Source of the DNA: Pseudodonghicola sp048268305
GTDB lineage: Bacteria > Pseudomonadota > Alphaproteobacteria > Rhodobacterales > Rhodobacteraceae
Direction: 5' to 3'
DNA length: 64,000 bases
Assembly: GCF_048268305.1 (NCBI RefSeq)
Contig: NZ_JBLWVT010000007.1
Coordinates: 248,001 to 312,000 of the forward strand
Positions 1-7,873 of this stretch are shown piece by piece. Each line of letters starts with the position of its first letter. The stretch's first letter is position 1. The notes beneath the pieces were generated by a model. That model was not told the DNA's origin. It was given only the letters and a program-made list of their open reading frames with translations, and did no database searches. The position numbers and the translations under genes are program-made.

Positions 1-20
1 GCTGCAAGTTGCTTTTGCAT
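1..20 (-). CDS. possible start of a gene running off the window edge
   Basis: On the minus strand an ATG at 18-20 opens a frame beginning M-Q-K-Q-L-A and leaves the window after six codons. An AAAGG purine stretch lies about five bases upstream, which fits a ribosome binding site. Too little is visible to name a product. The rest of the 286 bases up to hisE holds no convincing gene; it contains an AT-rich patch near 60-105 that could be the promoter of this partial gene. Confidence 0.25.
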
Positions 21-306
21 TTCGTACCTTTTCACAAATACACAGGCACTGCTGAAGCCGAAGTTAATGATTTTTTAACCGGGAATTTCTCTCCATTTTC
101 CCCCCTTGCGGAGCCGCGGCATTTCTCCAGCCGCCGCCGATGACCGGTCGCAGGCCGCAGGCCGGCGCATTGACGCGACGGCTGACGGGCCGGGAGCCTC
201 GGCGTGCCGATGGAACATGCAAAGCGTTGTGGGAATCACTCCGGGGGGCGAAACCGCCCATCGCGCCCCGGTCTCGGGGCGCGCGGTCCCGCTCGAAGCG
301 GGGGGC

Positions 307-621
307 TCAGGTCTTGCGGGCGGCCTTTTCGGCGATGCCGCTCATGCCCTGGCGGCGGGCGAGTTCATCAAGAACCGCCTGAAACGGCACATCGCTCGCC
401 TGCAGCATGACCAGCATGTGATAGAGCGTGTCGGCCGCCTCTGAGGCCAGCCGCTCCTTGTCGCCCCTGACCGCCTCGATGATCGCCTCGACGGCCTCTT
501 CGCCGAATTTCTCGGCGCATTTCGCCGGTCCCTTGGCCAGAAGCTTGGCGGTCCAACTCGACTCGGGGTCGGCCGAGGCGCGCTCGGCCACCGTCTGGGC
601 CAGTTGATCGAGGATGTGCAT
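307..621 (-). CDS. hisE: phosphoribosyl-ATP pyrophosphatase HisE
   Basis: Second step of histidine synthesis: hydrolyses phosphoribosyl-ATP to phosphoribosyl-AMP and pyrophosphate in the cytoplasm. The 104-residue protein is a complete single-domain HisE (all-alpha MazG-like fold), with the helix carrying K38-x-x-E41-E42-x-x-E45 and the later E61-x-x-D64 acidic metal-binding motif. The start is the ATG at 619-621, which overlaps the hisF stop by one base (TGATG), so it is translationally coupled to hisF. HisE is free here, not fused to HisI, as is usual in alphaproteobacteria. Confidence 0.97.
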   Translation of the reverse strand: MHILDQLAQTVAERASADPESSWTAKLLAKGPAKCAEKFGEEAVEAIIEAVRGDKERLASEAADTLYHMLVMLQASDVPFQAVLDELARRQGMSGIAEKAARKT

Positions 622-1424
622 CAGGCAAACTCCAGCCGCATGGGGATACCGGCGGCGGCCATGTATTCCTTGGCCTCGCGGATGGTATAATCCCCGAAAT
701 GGAAGATCGAGGCGGCGAGAACCGCGCTGGCGTGGCCTTCGGTCACGCCCTCGACCAGGTGTTGCAGGTTGCCGACGCCGCCGGAGGCGATCACCGGCAC
801 CTCGACCGCATCGGCGATGGCGCGGGTGAGCGGCAGGTTGAAGCCGGCGCGGGTGCCGTCCCGGTCCATCGAGGTGAGCAGGATTTCGCCGGCGCCCTTG
901 GCCACCACGGTGCAGGCGAAGTCCACCGCGTCGATCGGATTGCCATCGGCGTCGAGCGCGGCTTTGCGGCCGCCATGGGTGAAGATGCCCCAGCGGGTGC
1001 CGACGCCGTTGTCGTCGGTCTCGATGGTCTTGGCGTCGATCGCCACCACGATGCACTGGCTGCCGAAGTGATCGGCGGCCTCGGCCACCACATCGGGGTT
1101 GGCGACGGCGGCGGAATTGAAGCTGACCTTGTCGGCGCCGGCCAGCAGCAGCTTGCGCACATCGTCCCTGGTGCGGACCCCGCCGCCCACGGTCAGCGGG
1201 ATATAGCATTGCTCGGCGGTGCGTCGGACCAGATCGTACATGGTGCCGCGGTTCTCGTGGGTGGCATGGATGTCGAGAAAGCAGAGCTCGTCCGCGCCGG
1301 CGGCGTCATAGGCCTTGGCGGCCTCGACCGGATCACCGGCGTCCACCAGATCGACGAAGTTGACTCCCTTGACCACACGGCCATCGGCCACGTCGAGGCA
1401 GGGGATGATGCGGGTTTTCAGCAT
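621..1424 (-). CDS. hisF: imidazole glycerol phosphate synthase cyclase subunit HisF
   Basis: Cyclase half of IGP synthase; with HisH it turns PRFAR and glutamine-derived ammonia into imidazole glycerol phosphate and AICAR. The 267-residue (beta/alpha)8 barrel has both catalytic aspartates, D11 in the PCLDV motif and D130 in VVAIDAK, and the phosphate-binding glycines GGGVR near 80-84 and SGGVG near 225. It is slightly longer than the usual 250-258 residues, with an insertion near residues 140-165. It is followed directly by hisE. Its partner hisH is about 2.8 kb upstream on the same strand, separated by non-his genes. Confidence 0.97.
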   Translation of the reverse strand: MLKTRIIPCLDVADGRVVKGVNFVDLVDAGDPVEAAKAYDAAGADELCFLDIHATHENRGTMYDLVRRTAEQCYIPLTVGGGVRTRDDVRKLLLAGADKVSFNSAAVANPDVVAEAADHFGSQCIVVAIDAKTIETDDNGVGTRWGIFTHGGRKAALDADGNPIDAVDFACTVVAKGAGEILLTSMDRDGTRAGFNLPLTRAIADAVEVPVIASGGVGNLQHLVEGVTEGHASAVLAASIFHFGDYTIREAKEYMAAAGIPMRLEFA

Positions 1425-1527
1425 GGGGCCGCTCCTTTGCCGCTTTCATAACGCCGGGGGCGCAGGGGGGAAAGGGGGCATGGGGCGCGAAGGGGGCGAG
1501 GGCGGGGCCTGTGGCGGGCGGCCGAGA

Positions 1528-1580
1528 CGCGCCCTGCCGGGCGCGGCCTCCGGCGGGGATATTTTCGGCTAGAAAAAGGG
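1528..1580 (+). repeat. composite hairpin/tail repeat, copy A
   Basis: Hairpin GCGCCC-tgcc-GGGCGC (1529-1544) followed by the tail GGGGATATTTTCGGCTAGAA and an A-rich end (to 1579). It is one of five copies in the window (see 7304, 28777, 39931, 57837) that share a hairpin, in most copies with TGC in the loop, and the tail GATATTT..GCTAGAAAAAG. It lies between the DUF2867 stop and the hisF start. Copy A lacks a clear first GGGGGC hairpin. Confidence 0.7.
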
Positions 1581-1594
1581 CGGGCGCCGCGAAC

Positions 1595-2032
1595 CTAGCC
1601 GGCGGCGGCGATACGCTTGATGGCGCTTTGCAGGATCAGCTTGTGAAACGGCATCACCAGCGCCAGATAGATCCGGCCGAGAGCATTGTTGCGATGCACC
1701 CAGGTGGCGATATGGACGATACCGTCGTGTTTGAGCACGGTGATGCGGAAATCCAGATGGCGGTCGTCCATGCCGACCAGAACCTCGTCCTCGGTCTCGT
1801 ATTCCACCGGAAACCCCGGCCGGCCCTCGCTGCTGGCGGTCTTCAGGCCGAGCGGGCTGACCAGCGTATCGCGCAGCTTGAGAAGCGATCGCGCCCAGTT
1901 GGGAGAGCGCAGCGCCAGCTCCAGCGCCTGGCGCGCGCTGAGCGGGGTGGCGACGCTATAGGTATCGAGAAAGTCACCAGGGGCGACGCGGGGCCAGATA
2001 TGGGCATGTCGGGGCAGGCTGGCGGCGGTCAT
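1595..2032 (-). CDS. DUF2867 family protein
   Basis: A 145-residue protein that resembles the DUF2867 family (a domain of unknown function seen alone or attached to NAD-dependent epimerases). Visible family-like features are the D-x-R-x-L-D-F-R stretch near residues 89-97 and the following alternating hydrophobic strands ending in a basic helix. There is no signal peptide or membrane segment, so it is probably cytosolic. It lies between hisA and hisF on the same strand with a 170-base gap to hisF, so it may be co-transcribed with the his genes, but nothing suggests a role in histidine synthesis. Confidence 0.75.
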   Translation of the reverse strand: MTAASLPRHAHIWPRVAPGDFLDTYSVATPLSARQALELALRSPNWARSLLKLRDTLVSPLGLKTASSEGRPGFPVEYETEDEVLVGMDDRHLDFRITVLKHDGIVHIATWVHRNNALGRIYLALVMPFHKLILQSAIKRIAAAG

Positions 2033-2115
2033 CGGCCATCTCCTTGGGCATGGGGTGGCCTGAGCAGAGCATGGGTTGGATCGTCGGAGAAGGCGGCAGA
2101 TCGTCTCGGGGGGGA

Positions 2116-2394
2116 TTAGCCGCGGGGGCGGCGCAACAGCGTGGTGAGGCCCCAGAGAAGCCCGGCGGTGAAGGAGATCGGGGCGAGGAAGAACAAGCCC
2201 CAGGCCGAGATCATGCCGAGACTATAGGCGGTCTCCCCCAGATCGTGGCCGGCGATCACGCAGGGATGGCTGCTGCCCTCGTCGATCCGGCAGCCCAGCG
2301 GGCCGGCGAGGATCAGGGTGAGGCCGAGGGCGCCCAGCCAGACCAGGATCGGCGCGAGGGTGGCGAGGGCGAGAAGGCGGGAGAGAAGGCGCAT
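2116..2394 (-). CDS. small inner-membrane protein of unknown function
   Basis: 92 residues with two to three hydrophobic stretches: an N-terminal one around 8-31, and two close together around 57-85. Between them is a short periplasm-like loop with two cysteines (C35 and C45) that could form a disulfide. The protein ends in basic residues (RRPRG), consistent with a cytoplasmic C-terminus. I do not recognise a family. It follows hisA by 59 bases in the same direction and could be an operon passenger. Confidence 0.6.
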   Translation of the reverse strand: MRLLSRLLALATLAPILVWLGALGLTLILAGPLGCRIDEGSSHPCVIAGHDLGETAYSLGMISAWGLFFLAPISFTAGLLWGLTTLLRRPRG

Positions 2395-2453
2395 GGTGTC
2401 GACGGGCAGGGGAGAGGGGGCGCCCGGTGGCGCGCCCCTCGGTGTTTTGGGGC

Positions 2454-3179
2454 TCAGCCCTTGAGCGTGGCCAGCGCCTCTTTCAGGTCGATGGCACCGT
2501 CATAGAGCGCGCGGCCGGAGATCGCGCCGTTCAGGGCCGCGCCGCAGTCGCGCAGGGCGATCAGATCGGCGATCGAGCTGACGCCGCCGGAGGCGATCAC
2601 CGGGATCGACACCGCGCGGGCCAGCGCCGCCGTCGCCTCGACATTCGGGCCCTGCATGGCACCATCGCGGTTGATGTCGGTATAGATGATGGCGGCGACG
2701 CCGGCGTCCTCGAAGGAGCGCGCCAGATCGGTGGCGTCGACATTGGTTTCCTCGGCCCAGCCCTTGGTTGCGACCATGCCGCCCCGGGCGTCGATGCCCA
2801 CCGCGACCTTGCCGGGGAAGGCCCTGGCCGCCTCGCGCACCAGGTCGGGGTTTTCCACCGCCACGGTGCCGAGGATGACGCGGGCCAGCCCCTTGGAAAT
2901 CCACGCCTCGATCGTCGCCATGTCGCGGATGCCGCCGCCGAGCTGGGCGGGGGTGCCCGGGCAGGCGGCCAGGATCGCCTCGACCGCGGCGGCGTTCACC
3001 GGCTCGCCCGCGAAGGCGCCGTTCAGATCGACCAGATGCAGCCAGTCGCAGCCCGCTTCGACAAAGGCACGGGCCTGGGCGGCGGGATCGTCGTTGAAGA
3101 CGGTGGCTTTCTCCATCTCGCCGCGCAGCAGGCGGACGGCCTGACCGTCCTTGAGATCGATGGCGGGGTAGAGGATCAT
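2454..3179 (-). CDS. hisA: phosphoribosylformimino-AICAR-phosphate isomerase HisA
   Basis: Fourth step of histidine synthesis: Amadori-type isomerisation of ProFAR to PRFAR. The 241-residue barrel carries the two catalytic aspartates, D8 (PAIDLK) and D130 (VGIDARGG), and glycine-rich phosphate loops GGGIR near 81-85 and ASGGVSS near 195-201. The open frame extends 20 codons further upstream, but those residues are unlike HisA; the ATG at 3177-3179 gives the family's standard N-terminus MILYPAIDLK. It starts divergently from the DUF2147 gene at 3318, so it probably has its own promoter in 3180-3317. Confidence 0.96.
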   Translation of the reverse strand: MILYPAIDLKDGQAVRLLRGEMEKATVFNDDPAAQARAFVEAGCDWLHLVDLNGAFAGEPVNAAAVEAILAACPGTPAQLGGGIRDMATIEAWISKGLARVILGTVAVENPDLVREAARAFPGKVAVGIDARGGMVATKGWAEETNVDATDLARSFEDAGVAAIIYTDINRDGAMQGPNVEATAALARAVSIPVIASGGVSSIADLIALRDCGAALNGAISGRALYDGAIDLKEALATLKG

Positions 3180-3317
3180 GGCTTCGGCCTTTCGCTGAGG
3201 GATTGGCGGCGTATTGCACCGGGGCGCCGTGAAATGCAACGCAGGCCGCGCAGCGGGGCTTGTCGCAGCGGGTTAGTTTGAGGCACCTTGCTTGCGGACA
3301 GCAGGAAGGACGCTGCG

Positions 3318-3704
3318 ATGAAGACCTTTGTCCTTGCGGCCCTGGTGGGCATGGCACTGGCCGGGACGGCCCTGGCCGATCCGATCGAGGGGACCTGGCA
3401 AACGCAACCGGACAATGGCGCCTATGCCTATGTGCGGATGGCGCCCTGCGGTCAGGCGCTCTGCGGGGTGATCACGCGGACCTTCAAGGCCGAGGGGGAA
3501 TATAAATCCCCCAATATCGGCAAGACCCTGGTGATCGACATGGAGCCGAATGGCGGCGGCAGCTATTCCGGCAAGGTGCTGCGACCGGCGAACGGCAAGC
3601 TCTACATCGGCAAGATGCAGTTGAACGGCAAGACATTGGCCTTGCGCGGCTGCGTGGCAGGCGGGCTGATCTGTTCGAAACAGACCTGGAGCCGGGTGGA
3701 GTAG
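3318..3704 (+). CDS. DUF2147 family secreted protein (first copy)
   Basis: 128 residues with a clear Sec signal peptide (MKTFVLAALVGMALAGTALA, cleavage after ALA at about residue 20). The mature part begins with D-P-I-E-G-T-W-Q-T and contains the paired cysteines of C-G-Q-A-L-C-G-V-I and a later R-G-C-V-A-G-G-L-I-C, typical of the periplasmic DUF2147 (lipocalin-like) fold. Function of the family is unknown. The start is the ATG at 3318; an upstream in-frame ATG at 3288 would put charged residues before the signal peptide. A second DUF2147 gene follows, and both sit inside the split his region on the opposite strand. Confidence 0.85.
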   Translation: MKTFVLAALVGMALAGTALADPIEGTWQTQPDNGAYAYVRMAPCGQALCGVITRTFKAEGEYKSPNIGKTLVIDMEPNGGGSYSGKVLRPANGKLYIGKMQLNGKTLALRGCVAGGLICSKQTWSRVE

Positions 3705-3843
3705 GCAAAGCCGCGCCGGAGTGTGATCAGAGCGCGTTCCGGCAATTGCGGGGCGTTGCGGGACGGGTGTATTTTGCGCCGTCGCCTGTGCCCCGGCATA
3801 TGTGAGTCGCCCCGGGGACTGCGCCTTTGTCGCTTGATCTGGA

Positions 3844-4257
3844 GTGATACCGGTGCCTGTTCGCTCGCCCCTGTTCCGTTTTTCTGCCGTCCTGGCTGCG
3901 GCAGCTTTCATTCCCCTGACCGCCCTGGCGGAAACGCCGCTGGGCACCTGGGCCACGCCGCCCGACAACAAGGGGATCTCCGCCCATATCGAGGCGCACC
4001 CCTGTGGCGAGGCCACCTGTGGGGTGATCGCGCGCACCTATGATAGCGAGGGCCGTGAGGTCGAGACGCCCAATCTGGGCGTTCAGGTGTTCTGGGACAT
4101 GAAGCCGGTGGGCGGCGACACCTGGGCGGGGCGTGCCTTCGTGCCGGCGCACAAGCGCAGCTATCAGGGCACCATGCAGGTGCAGGGCAACCGCATGGTG
4201 GTGCGCGGCTGTCTCGGCCCGGTCTGCCAGTCGCAGATCTGGCGGCGGGTGAACTGA
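3844..4257 (+). CDS. DUF2147 family secreted protein (second copy)
   Basis: 137 residues starting at GTG 3844 (an in-frame GTG at 3853 is an alternative). The signal peptide runs to about A27 (LTALA), then E-T-P-L-G-T-W-A-T, matching the start of the mature first copy. Conserved features shared with the first copy are G-T-W, H-P-C-G-E-A-T-C-G-V-I, W-D-M-K-P, and R-G-C-L-G-P-V-C-Q-S-Q-I-W near the end. The two copies clearly diverged long ago. The gene ends 17 bases before the hisH stop, converging with it. Confidence 0.85.
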   Translation: MIPVPVRSPLFRFSAVLAAAAFIPLTALAETPLGTWATPPDNKGISAHIEAHPCGEATCGVIARTYDSEGREVETPNLGVQVFWDMKPVGGDTWAGRAFVPAHKRSYQGTMQVQGNRMVVRGCLGPVCQSQIWRRVN

Positions 4258-4274
4258 GCGCGTGGCGCGCGCGT

Positions 4275-4913
4275 TCAGGGTTTCCAGCGCAGGAAGTTGC
4301 CGATCAGGGTCAGGCCGGTCTTCTGGCTTTTCTCCGGGTGGAACTGCATCCCCAGCATGGTGCCTCGACCGATGATGGCGGTGACGTCACCGCCGTAATC
4401 CACATGCGCCAGACGATCGGCCGGATCGGTCACGCGGAAGTGGTAGGAGTGGACGAAATAGGCGTGATCGCCGGTCTTGATCCCTTCGAGCACCGGGTGG
4501 GGATTGTCGATCACCAGATCGTTCCAACCCATGTGCGGCACTTTGAGCCTGGGGTCTGAGGGGGTGATCTTGACCACCTCGCCGCCGATCCAGTCGAGCC
4601 CCTTGGTATCCTCGTATTCGCGGCCCCAGGTCGCCATCAGCTGCATGCCGACGCAGATGCCGAGGAAGGGGCGGCCGCGATGTTCCACCGCCTCGACCAT
4701 GGCGTCGAACAGGCCGGACTGGCCGCGCAGGGCGGCGGCGCAGGCGGGAAAGGCGCCGTCGCCGGGCAGCACGACGCGATCGGCGCGGGCGACGACATCG
4801 GCGTCACCGGTGACCACCACGGTGCCGCCGCCGACCTCATGCGCCATGCGCTGAAAGGCCTTTTCGGCGGAATGGAGGTTGCCGCTTTCGTAGTCGATGA
4901 TGGCGGTCAGCAT
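4275..4913 (-). CDS. hisH: imidazole glycerol phosphate synthase glutaminase subunit HisH
   Basis: Class I glutamine amidotransferase that feeds ammonia to HisF. The 212-residue protein has the nucleophile C87 in G-I-C-V-G-M-Q and the catalytic pair H192/E194 in M-Q-F-H-P-E-K-S. The oxyanion-strand motif P-G-D-G-A-F is at about 50-55. The start is the ATG at 4911-4913 giving MLTAIIDYESGN; the open frame continues upstream through the hairpin element but that extension is not HisH-like. It is preceded by hisB in the same direction with a 139-base gap. Confidence 0.96.
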   Translation of the reverse strand: MLTAIIDYESGNLHSAEKAFQRMAHEVGGGTVVVTGDADVVARADRVVLPGDGAFPACAAALRGQSGLFDAMVEAVEHRGRPFLGICVGMQLMATWGREYEDTKGLDWIGGEVVKITPSDPRLKVPHMGWNDLVIDNPHPVLEGIKTGDHAYFVHSYHFRVTDPADRLAHVDYGGDVTAIIGRGTMLGMQFHPEKSQKTGLTLIGNFLRWKP

Positions 4914-4962
4914 GGCTTGGATCTCCGACGTTCTTGCGGGCGTTCTTTCGGGGCAGTCCTGT

Positions 4963-5010
4963 CCGGTCCGCTTGCGGACCGGTTCGCACCCGACCCGCCC
5001 CCAGGGCGGG
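4963..5010. repeat. double hairpin element between hisB and hisH
   Basis: A perfect inverted repeat CCGGTCCGC-TT-GCGGACCGG (4963-4982) is followed within a few bases by a second one, CACCCG..CGGGTG (about 4987-5012), which contains the string CCGACCCGCCCC. The same string begins the large inverted repeat at 16084-16171. It may be an intergenic RNA-processing or partial termination site inside the his transcript. Confidence 0.6.
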
Positions 5011-5052
5011 TGCAAACCTCACGTCTCTTGTGCGACCCCGGGTTTCCCGAGA

Positions 5053-5640
5053 TCAAAGCGCCCCTTTGGTCGAGGGGATCGCATCGGCCTTGCGCGGGTC
5101 GGTCTCGACCGCCACCCGCAGGGCGCGGGCGACCGCCTTGAAGGCGGCCTCGGCGATATGGTGGCTGTTGAAGCCATGGAGCTGATCCACATGCAGGGTG
5201 ATGCCGCCATGGGTGCTGAGCGCCTGGAAGAACTCGCGCACCAGCTCGGTGTCGAATGTGCCGATCTTCGGGGTCGGCAGGGTGACGTTCCAGACCAGAT
5301 AGGGCCGGCCCGAGAGATCGAGCGCGCAGCGCACCTGGGCGTCGTCCATCGGCAGGTGGCATTCACCATAGCGCCGGATGCCCTTCTTGTCGGCCAGAGC
5401 CTGCGCCAGCGCCTGACCCAGCGCGATGCCCACATCCTCGACTGTGTGGTGATCGTCGATGTGATAATCGCCCTTGGCGCGCACCGTCATGTCGATCAGC
5501 GAATGGCGCGACAACTGGTCGAGCATGTGGTCGAAGAAGCCCACGCCGGTCTGGTTGTCATAGCTGCCGCTGCCGTCGAGGTTGAGTTCGACGGTGATGT
5601 CGGTCTCTGCCGTCTTGCGGGCGATCCGGGCCTGTCGCAT
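5053..5640 (-). CDS. hisB: imidazoleglycerol-phosphate dehydratase HisB
   Basis: Dehydrates imidazole glycerol phosphate to imidazole acetol phosphate, a Mn-dependent reaction. The 195-residue monofunctional enzyme has the characteristic histidine motifs F-F-D-H-M-L-D-Q-L-S-R-H (about 35-46), D-D-H-H-T-V-E-D (about 67-74) and F-N-S-H-H-I-A-E-A (about 163-171). There is no HisN-type phosphatase domain. It is the first gene of the minus-strand his group and diverges from the DUF2157 gene, with 114 bases between the starts that should hold the his promoter. Confidence 0.97.
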   Translation of the reverse strand: MRQARIARKTAETDITVELNLDGSGSYDNQTGVGFFDHMLDQLSRHSLIDMTVRAKGDYHIDDHHTVEDVGIALGQALAQALADKKGIRRYGECHLPMDDAQVRCALDLSGRPYLVWNVTLPTPKIGTFDTELVREFFQALSTHGGITLHVDQLHGFNSHHIAEAAFKAVARALRVAVETDPRKADAIPSTKGAL

Positions 5641-5754
5641 GGGAGTAATCCTTTGATAGCGCGCCCCTTATAGGCGGATGGGCGCTCAAGGCCAAGATGG
5701 CGTGGCATGGCGATTGCACTTTCGCCCGGCGCGCGCTGACGGCATGATGCCGCC

Positions 5755-6969
5755 ATGAAATACGTGGTCGATATTGACGAGCTTCTGGCCGACGGGGTGA
5801 TCGCCGCCGATCAGGGCAGGGAGATCGCGCGCCGGGCGCGCGAGGGGATGATCGCCTCGGCGATCAATTTCGTGCTGTTCTGCGGCATCCTGGCGGTGAT
5901 CGCCGGCATGGCCGCCTATGTCTCGGACGCGGGGCAGCTCGCGCTTCTCGGTGGCGGGGTGACGCTGGTCGGGGCGCTGGCGCTGCTTTGGGGGCGAGAG
6001 AATACCCAGTTTCTCGCCAATGCCACCGCGGTGATCGGGGCGGTGATGCTGATGGGCGGCGGCACGGTCCGGCTGGTGGGCGACAGCGGTGGTGAGCTGC
6101 GCGCGGCGGTCGTCGGGGCGCCGGTGGCGCTGGCGGCCTATGCGCTCTGGCGCTGGGGGCCTGCGCGGCTGCGGCTGCTGGCGGGCTGGCTCTGTTTCCT
6201 CGGGCTGGCGGCGCATCTGGGCGGGTTGCTGCTGGCCTCCGACACCGGTGTGCCGCAATGGCTGCTCTATCACTATGCTGGGGGGCTGCTGATCCTCTGC
6301 GGCCTGGCGCTGGATATCCGGGCGGTGACGGCGCTGGCGATTCTGCCGCTGGGCGCGGCGCTCTCGGCGCGCAGCTTCGCCGAGGGGGAGATCGGCGCCA
6401 TGGCGATCTATGAAAGCACGCTCACCATCCTGCAGATGGCGCTGCTTGCCGGGCTCTGCCTCTGGGCGGCTTCGGCGGTTGGGCGGCGGCTCGGGCGCCA
6501 TGCCGAGGTTCTGGGCAGCCTCGCCTTCGTCTGGATGAACGCCGCCTTCTGGGTGGGATCGGTCTGGGGCGATGTGGTGGGCGTCACGCTCTGGGGGCCG
6601 AAGTGGTCGGAACTGAGCGCCACGCCCTATTACCAGGCCGACGAGGCGTTGCAGCAGAGCTTTCGCGCGACGCAGGAAGCCTATGAGGCGACCGCACCGC
6701 ATATCCCGGAGGGGGCCTTCGCGCTGGTCTGGACGCTGGTGTTGATCGCCGCCGGGCTCTGGGCCGCGACGCGGACGCGGCGGGCGGTCTTCAACACCGT
6801 GATCACCTTCGGCACGCTGCATCTTTATACCCAGTATTTCATGCGCATCGACACCACGCCGGGCACCGTGGTGGTGGCCGGGCTGATCGCCATCGCCATC
6901 GCCTATGGCGCCTGGCGGCTGAACGGTGGGCTGAAGGCGCGGCAGAGGCGCGCGGGGCTGGGGGATTGA
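5755..6969 (+). CDS. DUF2157 domain multi-pass membrane protein
   Basis: 404 residues. The N-terminal about 45 residues are soluble and helical, with the D-G-V-I-A-A-D-Q-G stretch typical of the DUF2157 start. These are followed by roughly ten to twelve hydrophobic segments (about 46-90, 95-115, 125-180, 185-235, 255-275, 325-400). A long soluble loop around 275-320 (containing Y-Y-Q-A-D-E-A-L-Q-Q-S) interrupts the membrane part. The function of this inner-membrane family is unknown. It is transcribed away from hisB and stands alone. Confidence 0.8.
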   Translation: MKYVVDIDELLADGVIAADQGREIARRAREGMIASAINFVLFCGILAVIAGMAAYVSDAGQLALLGGGVTLVGALALLWGRENTQFLANATAVIGAVMLMGGGTVRLVGDSGGELRAAVVGAPVALAAYALWRWGPARLRLLAGWLCFLGLAAHLGGLLLASDTGVPQWLLYHYAGGLLILCGLALDIRAVTALAILPLGAALSARSFAEGEIGAMAIYESTLTILQMALLAGLCLWAASAVGRRLGRHAEVLGSLAFVWMNAAFWVGSVWGDVVGVTLWGPKWSELSATPYYQADEALQQSFRATQEAYEATAPHIPEGAFALVWTLVLIAAGLWAATRTRRAVFNTVITFGTLHLYTQYFMRIDTTPGTVVVAGLIAIAIAYGAWRLNGGLKARQRRAGLGD

Positions 6970-7021
6970 ACCCGGACGCAGGCCATGCGAGCTTGGCCGC
7001 GGAATAATTCAGAGGCCTGCC

Positions 7022-7261
7022 ATGTCCACCTGCGTCTTCATTCAGCTGCGCTGCAAACCCGGCACCACCTATCGGGTCGCCGAGAAGATCGCACTGCGCG
7101 AGATTCATTCCGAGCTCTATTCGACCAGCGGCGAATACGATCTGTTGATGAAGCTCTATATCCCCGGTGGCGAGGATGTGGGAAAATACATCAATGACAA
7201 CCTGTTGGATATCGAGGGCATCGAGCGGTCTATGACCACGATGACCTATAAGGTGTTCTGA
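7022..7261 (+). CDS. stand-alone Lrp/AsnC ligand-binding (RAM) domain protein
   Basis: 79 residues corresponding only to the effector-binding half of an Lrp/AsnC regulator; the helix-turn-helix half is absent. The pattern V-F-I-Q-L-R-C-K-P-G-T-T-Y at the start, S-G-E-Y-D-L-L-M-K in the middle and a final E-R-S-M-T-T-M-T-Y-K-V-F matches the alpha-beta RAM sandwich. Such stand-alone domains usually form dimers or octamers and bind small ligands such as amino acids. Its target is not evident. It is followed by hairpin repeat copy B, whose first hairpin may end the transcript. Confidence 0.85.
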   Translation: MSTCVFIQLRCKPGTTYRVAEKIALREIHSELYSTSGEYDLLMKLYIPGGEDVGKYINDNLLDIEGIERSMTTMTYKVF

Positions 7262-7303
7262 CCCCTCGGGGCGGTGGTTCCGCGCCGCGGGCAGCAATAA
7301 GAA

Positions 7304-7376
7304 AGGGGGCTGTCTGCCCCCTCTTGTCCCCTGCGGGGCCAATTCACCCCCGAGGATATTTTCAGCTAGAAAAAGA
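7304..7376 (+). repeat. composite hairpin/tail repeat, copy B
   Basis: In order: hairpin GGGGGC-tgtct-GCCCCC (7305-7321), a second hairpin CCCC-TGC-GGGG (about 7328-7338), then the tail CCCCCGAGGATATTTTCAGC followed by TAGAAAAAG (to about 7375). It starts 42 bases after the stop of the RAM-domain gene and in the same direction, so the first hairpin could act as a 3'-end structure. Copies C, D and E have the same order on the minus strand. Confidence 0.8.
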
Positions 7377-7396
7377 GCCGAAAGCGCGTGGCGCGG

Positions 7397-7807
7397 TCAG
7401 TCCCTGGCGGCCTTCATCAGCCGGTCGGCCTTCTTGCGGACCAGCACGCTGCGCAGGTCATGCATCGCCATCAGCAGCGCATCGGTCACCGCGTCGATCT
7501 GGGCGTCGGTGGCGCGCGATTGCGCCCATTGCGCGGTCAGGTTCAGGTGATCGACCGTGCGCAGGATGTCGTCGACCTCGCGCCGCGCCAGCAAATCGGC
7601 GCGTTCCTCCATCCAGGCGCGGATACGCTCCAGATCCTCGGGCGAGAGCCGGCGGTCGCCATGCGGGCGGATCTCGCCATTGCGCATGTTGACGATGGCG
7701 ATCTGCTCCATCTCGATGCGCCGGTCGCGGCTGGTGGTGTCGATGCGGAAGACGAAGGCGCCGTTTTCGCGGACGCGGAAGTAATAGTCGGGCAGATCGC
7801 TGGTCAT
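7397..7807 (-). CDS. conserved hypothetical protein, cytosolic, 136 aa
   Basis: Begins MTSDLPDYYFRVRENGAFVF and has an N-terminal beta-rich part (to about residue 50: R-I-D-T-T-S-R-D-R-R-I-E-M-E-Q-I-A-I-V-N) followed by long helices rich in D, E and R. I recognise no catalytic motif and no membrane segment. The start ATG at 7805-7807 is preceded by an AAGGAC stretch. It lies downstream of the aspartate aminotransferase gene in the same direction with a 66-base gap, so it may be co-transcribed with it. The composition matches its neighbours. Confidence 0.65.
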   Translation of the reverse strand: MTSDLPDYYFRVRENGAFVFRIDTTSRDRRIEMEQIAIVNMRNGEIRPHGDRRLSPEDLERIRAWMEERADLLARREVDDILRTVDHLNLTAQWAQSRATDAQIDAVTDALLMAMHDLRSVLVRKKADRLMKAARD

Positions 7808-7873
7808 GTCGCGCAGTCCTTTCGGGCAGAGCGCGGGGGGCGACGGCGGGCCGCCCCCCGGTCAACGGTCAGA

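Noticed and set aside
3180..3239. HisA N-terminal extension of 20 residues
   Set aside because: HisA proteins start at the MILYPAIDLK position; the extension is not family-like and lies in the divergent promoter region.
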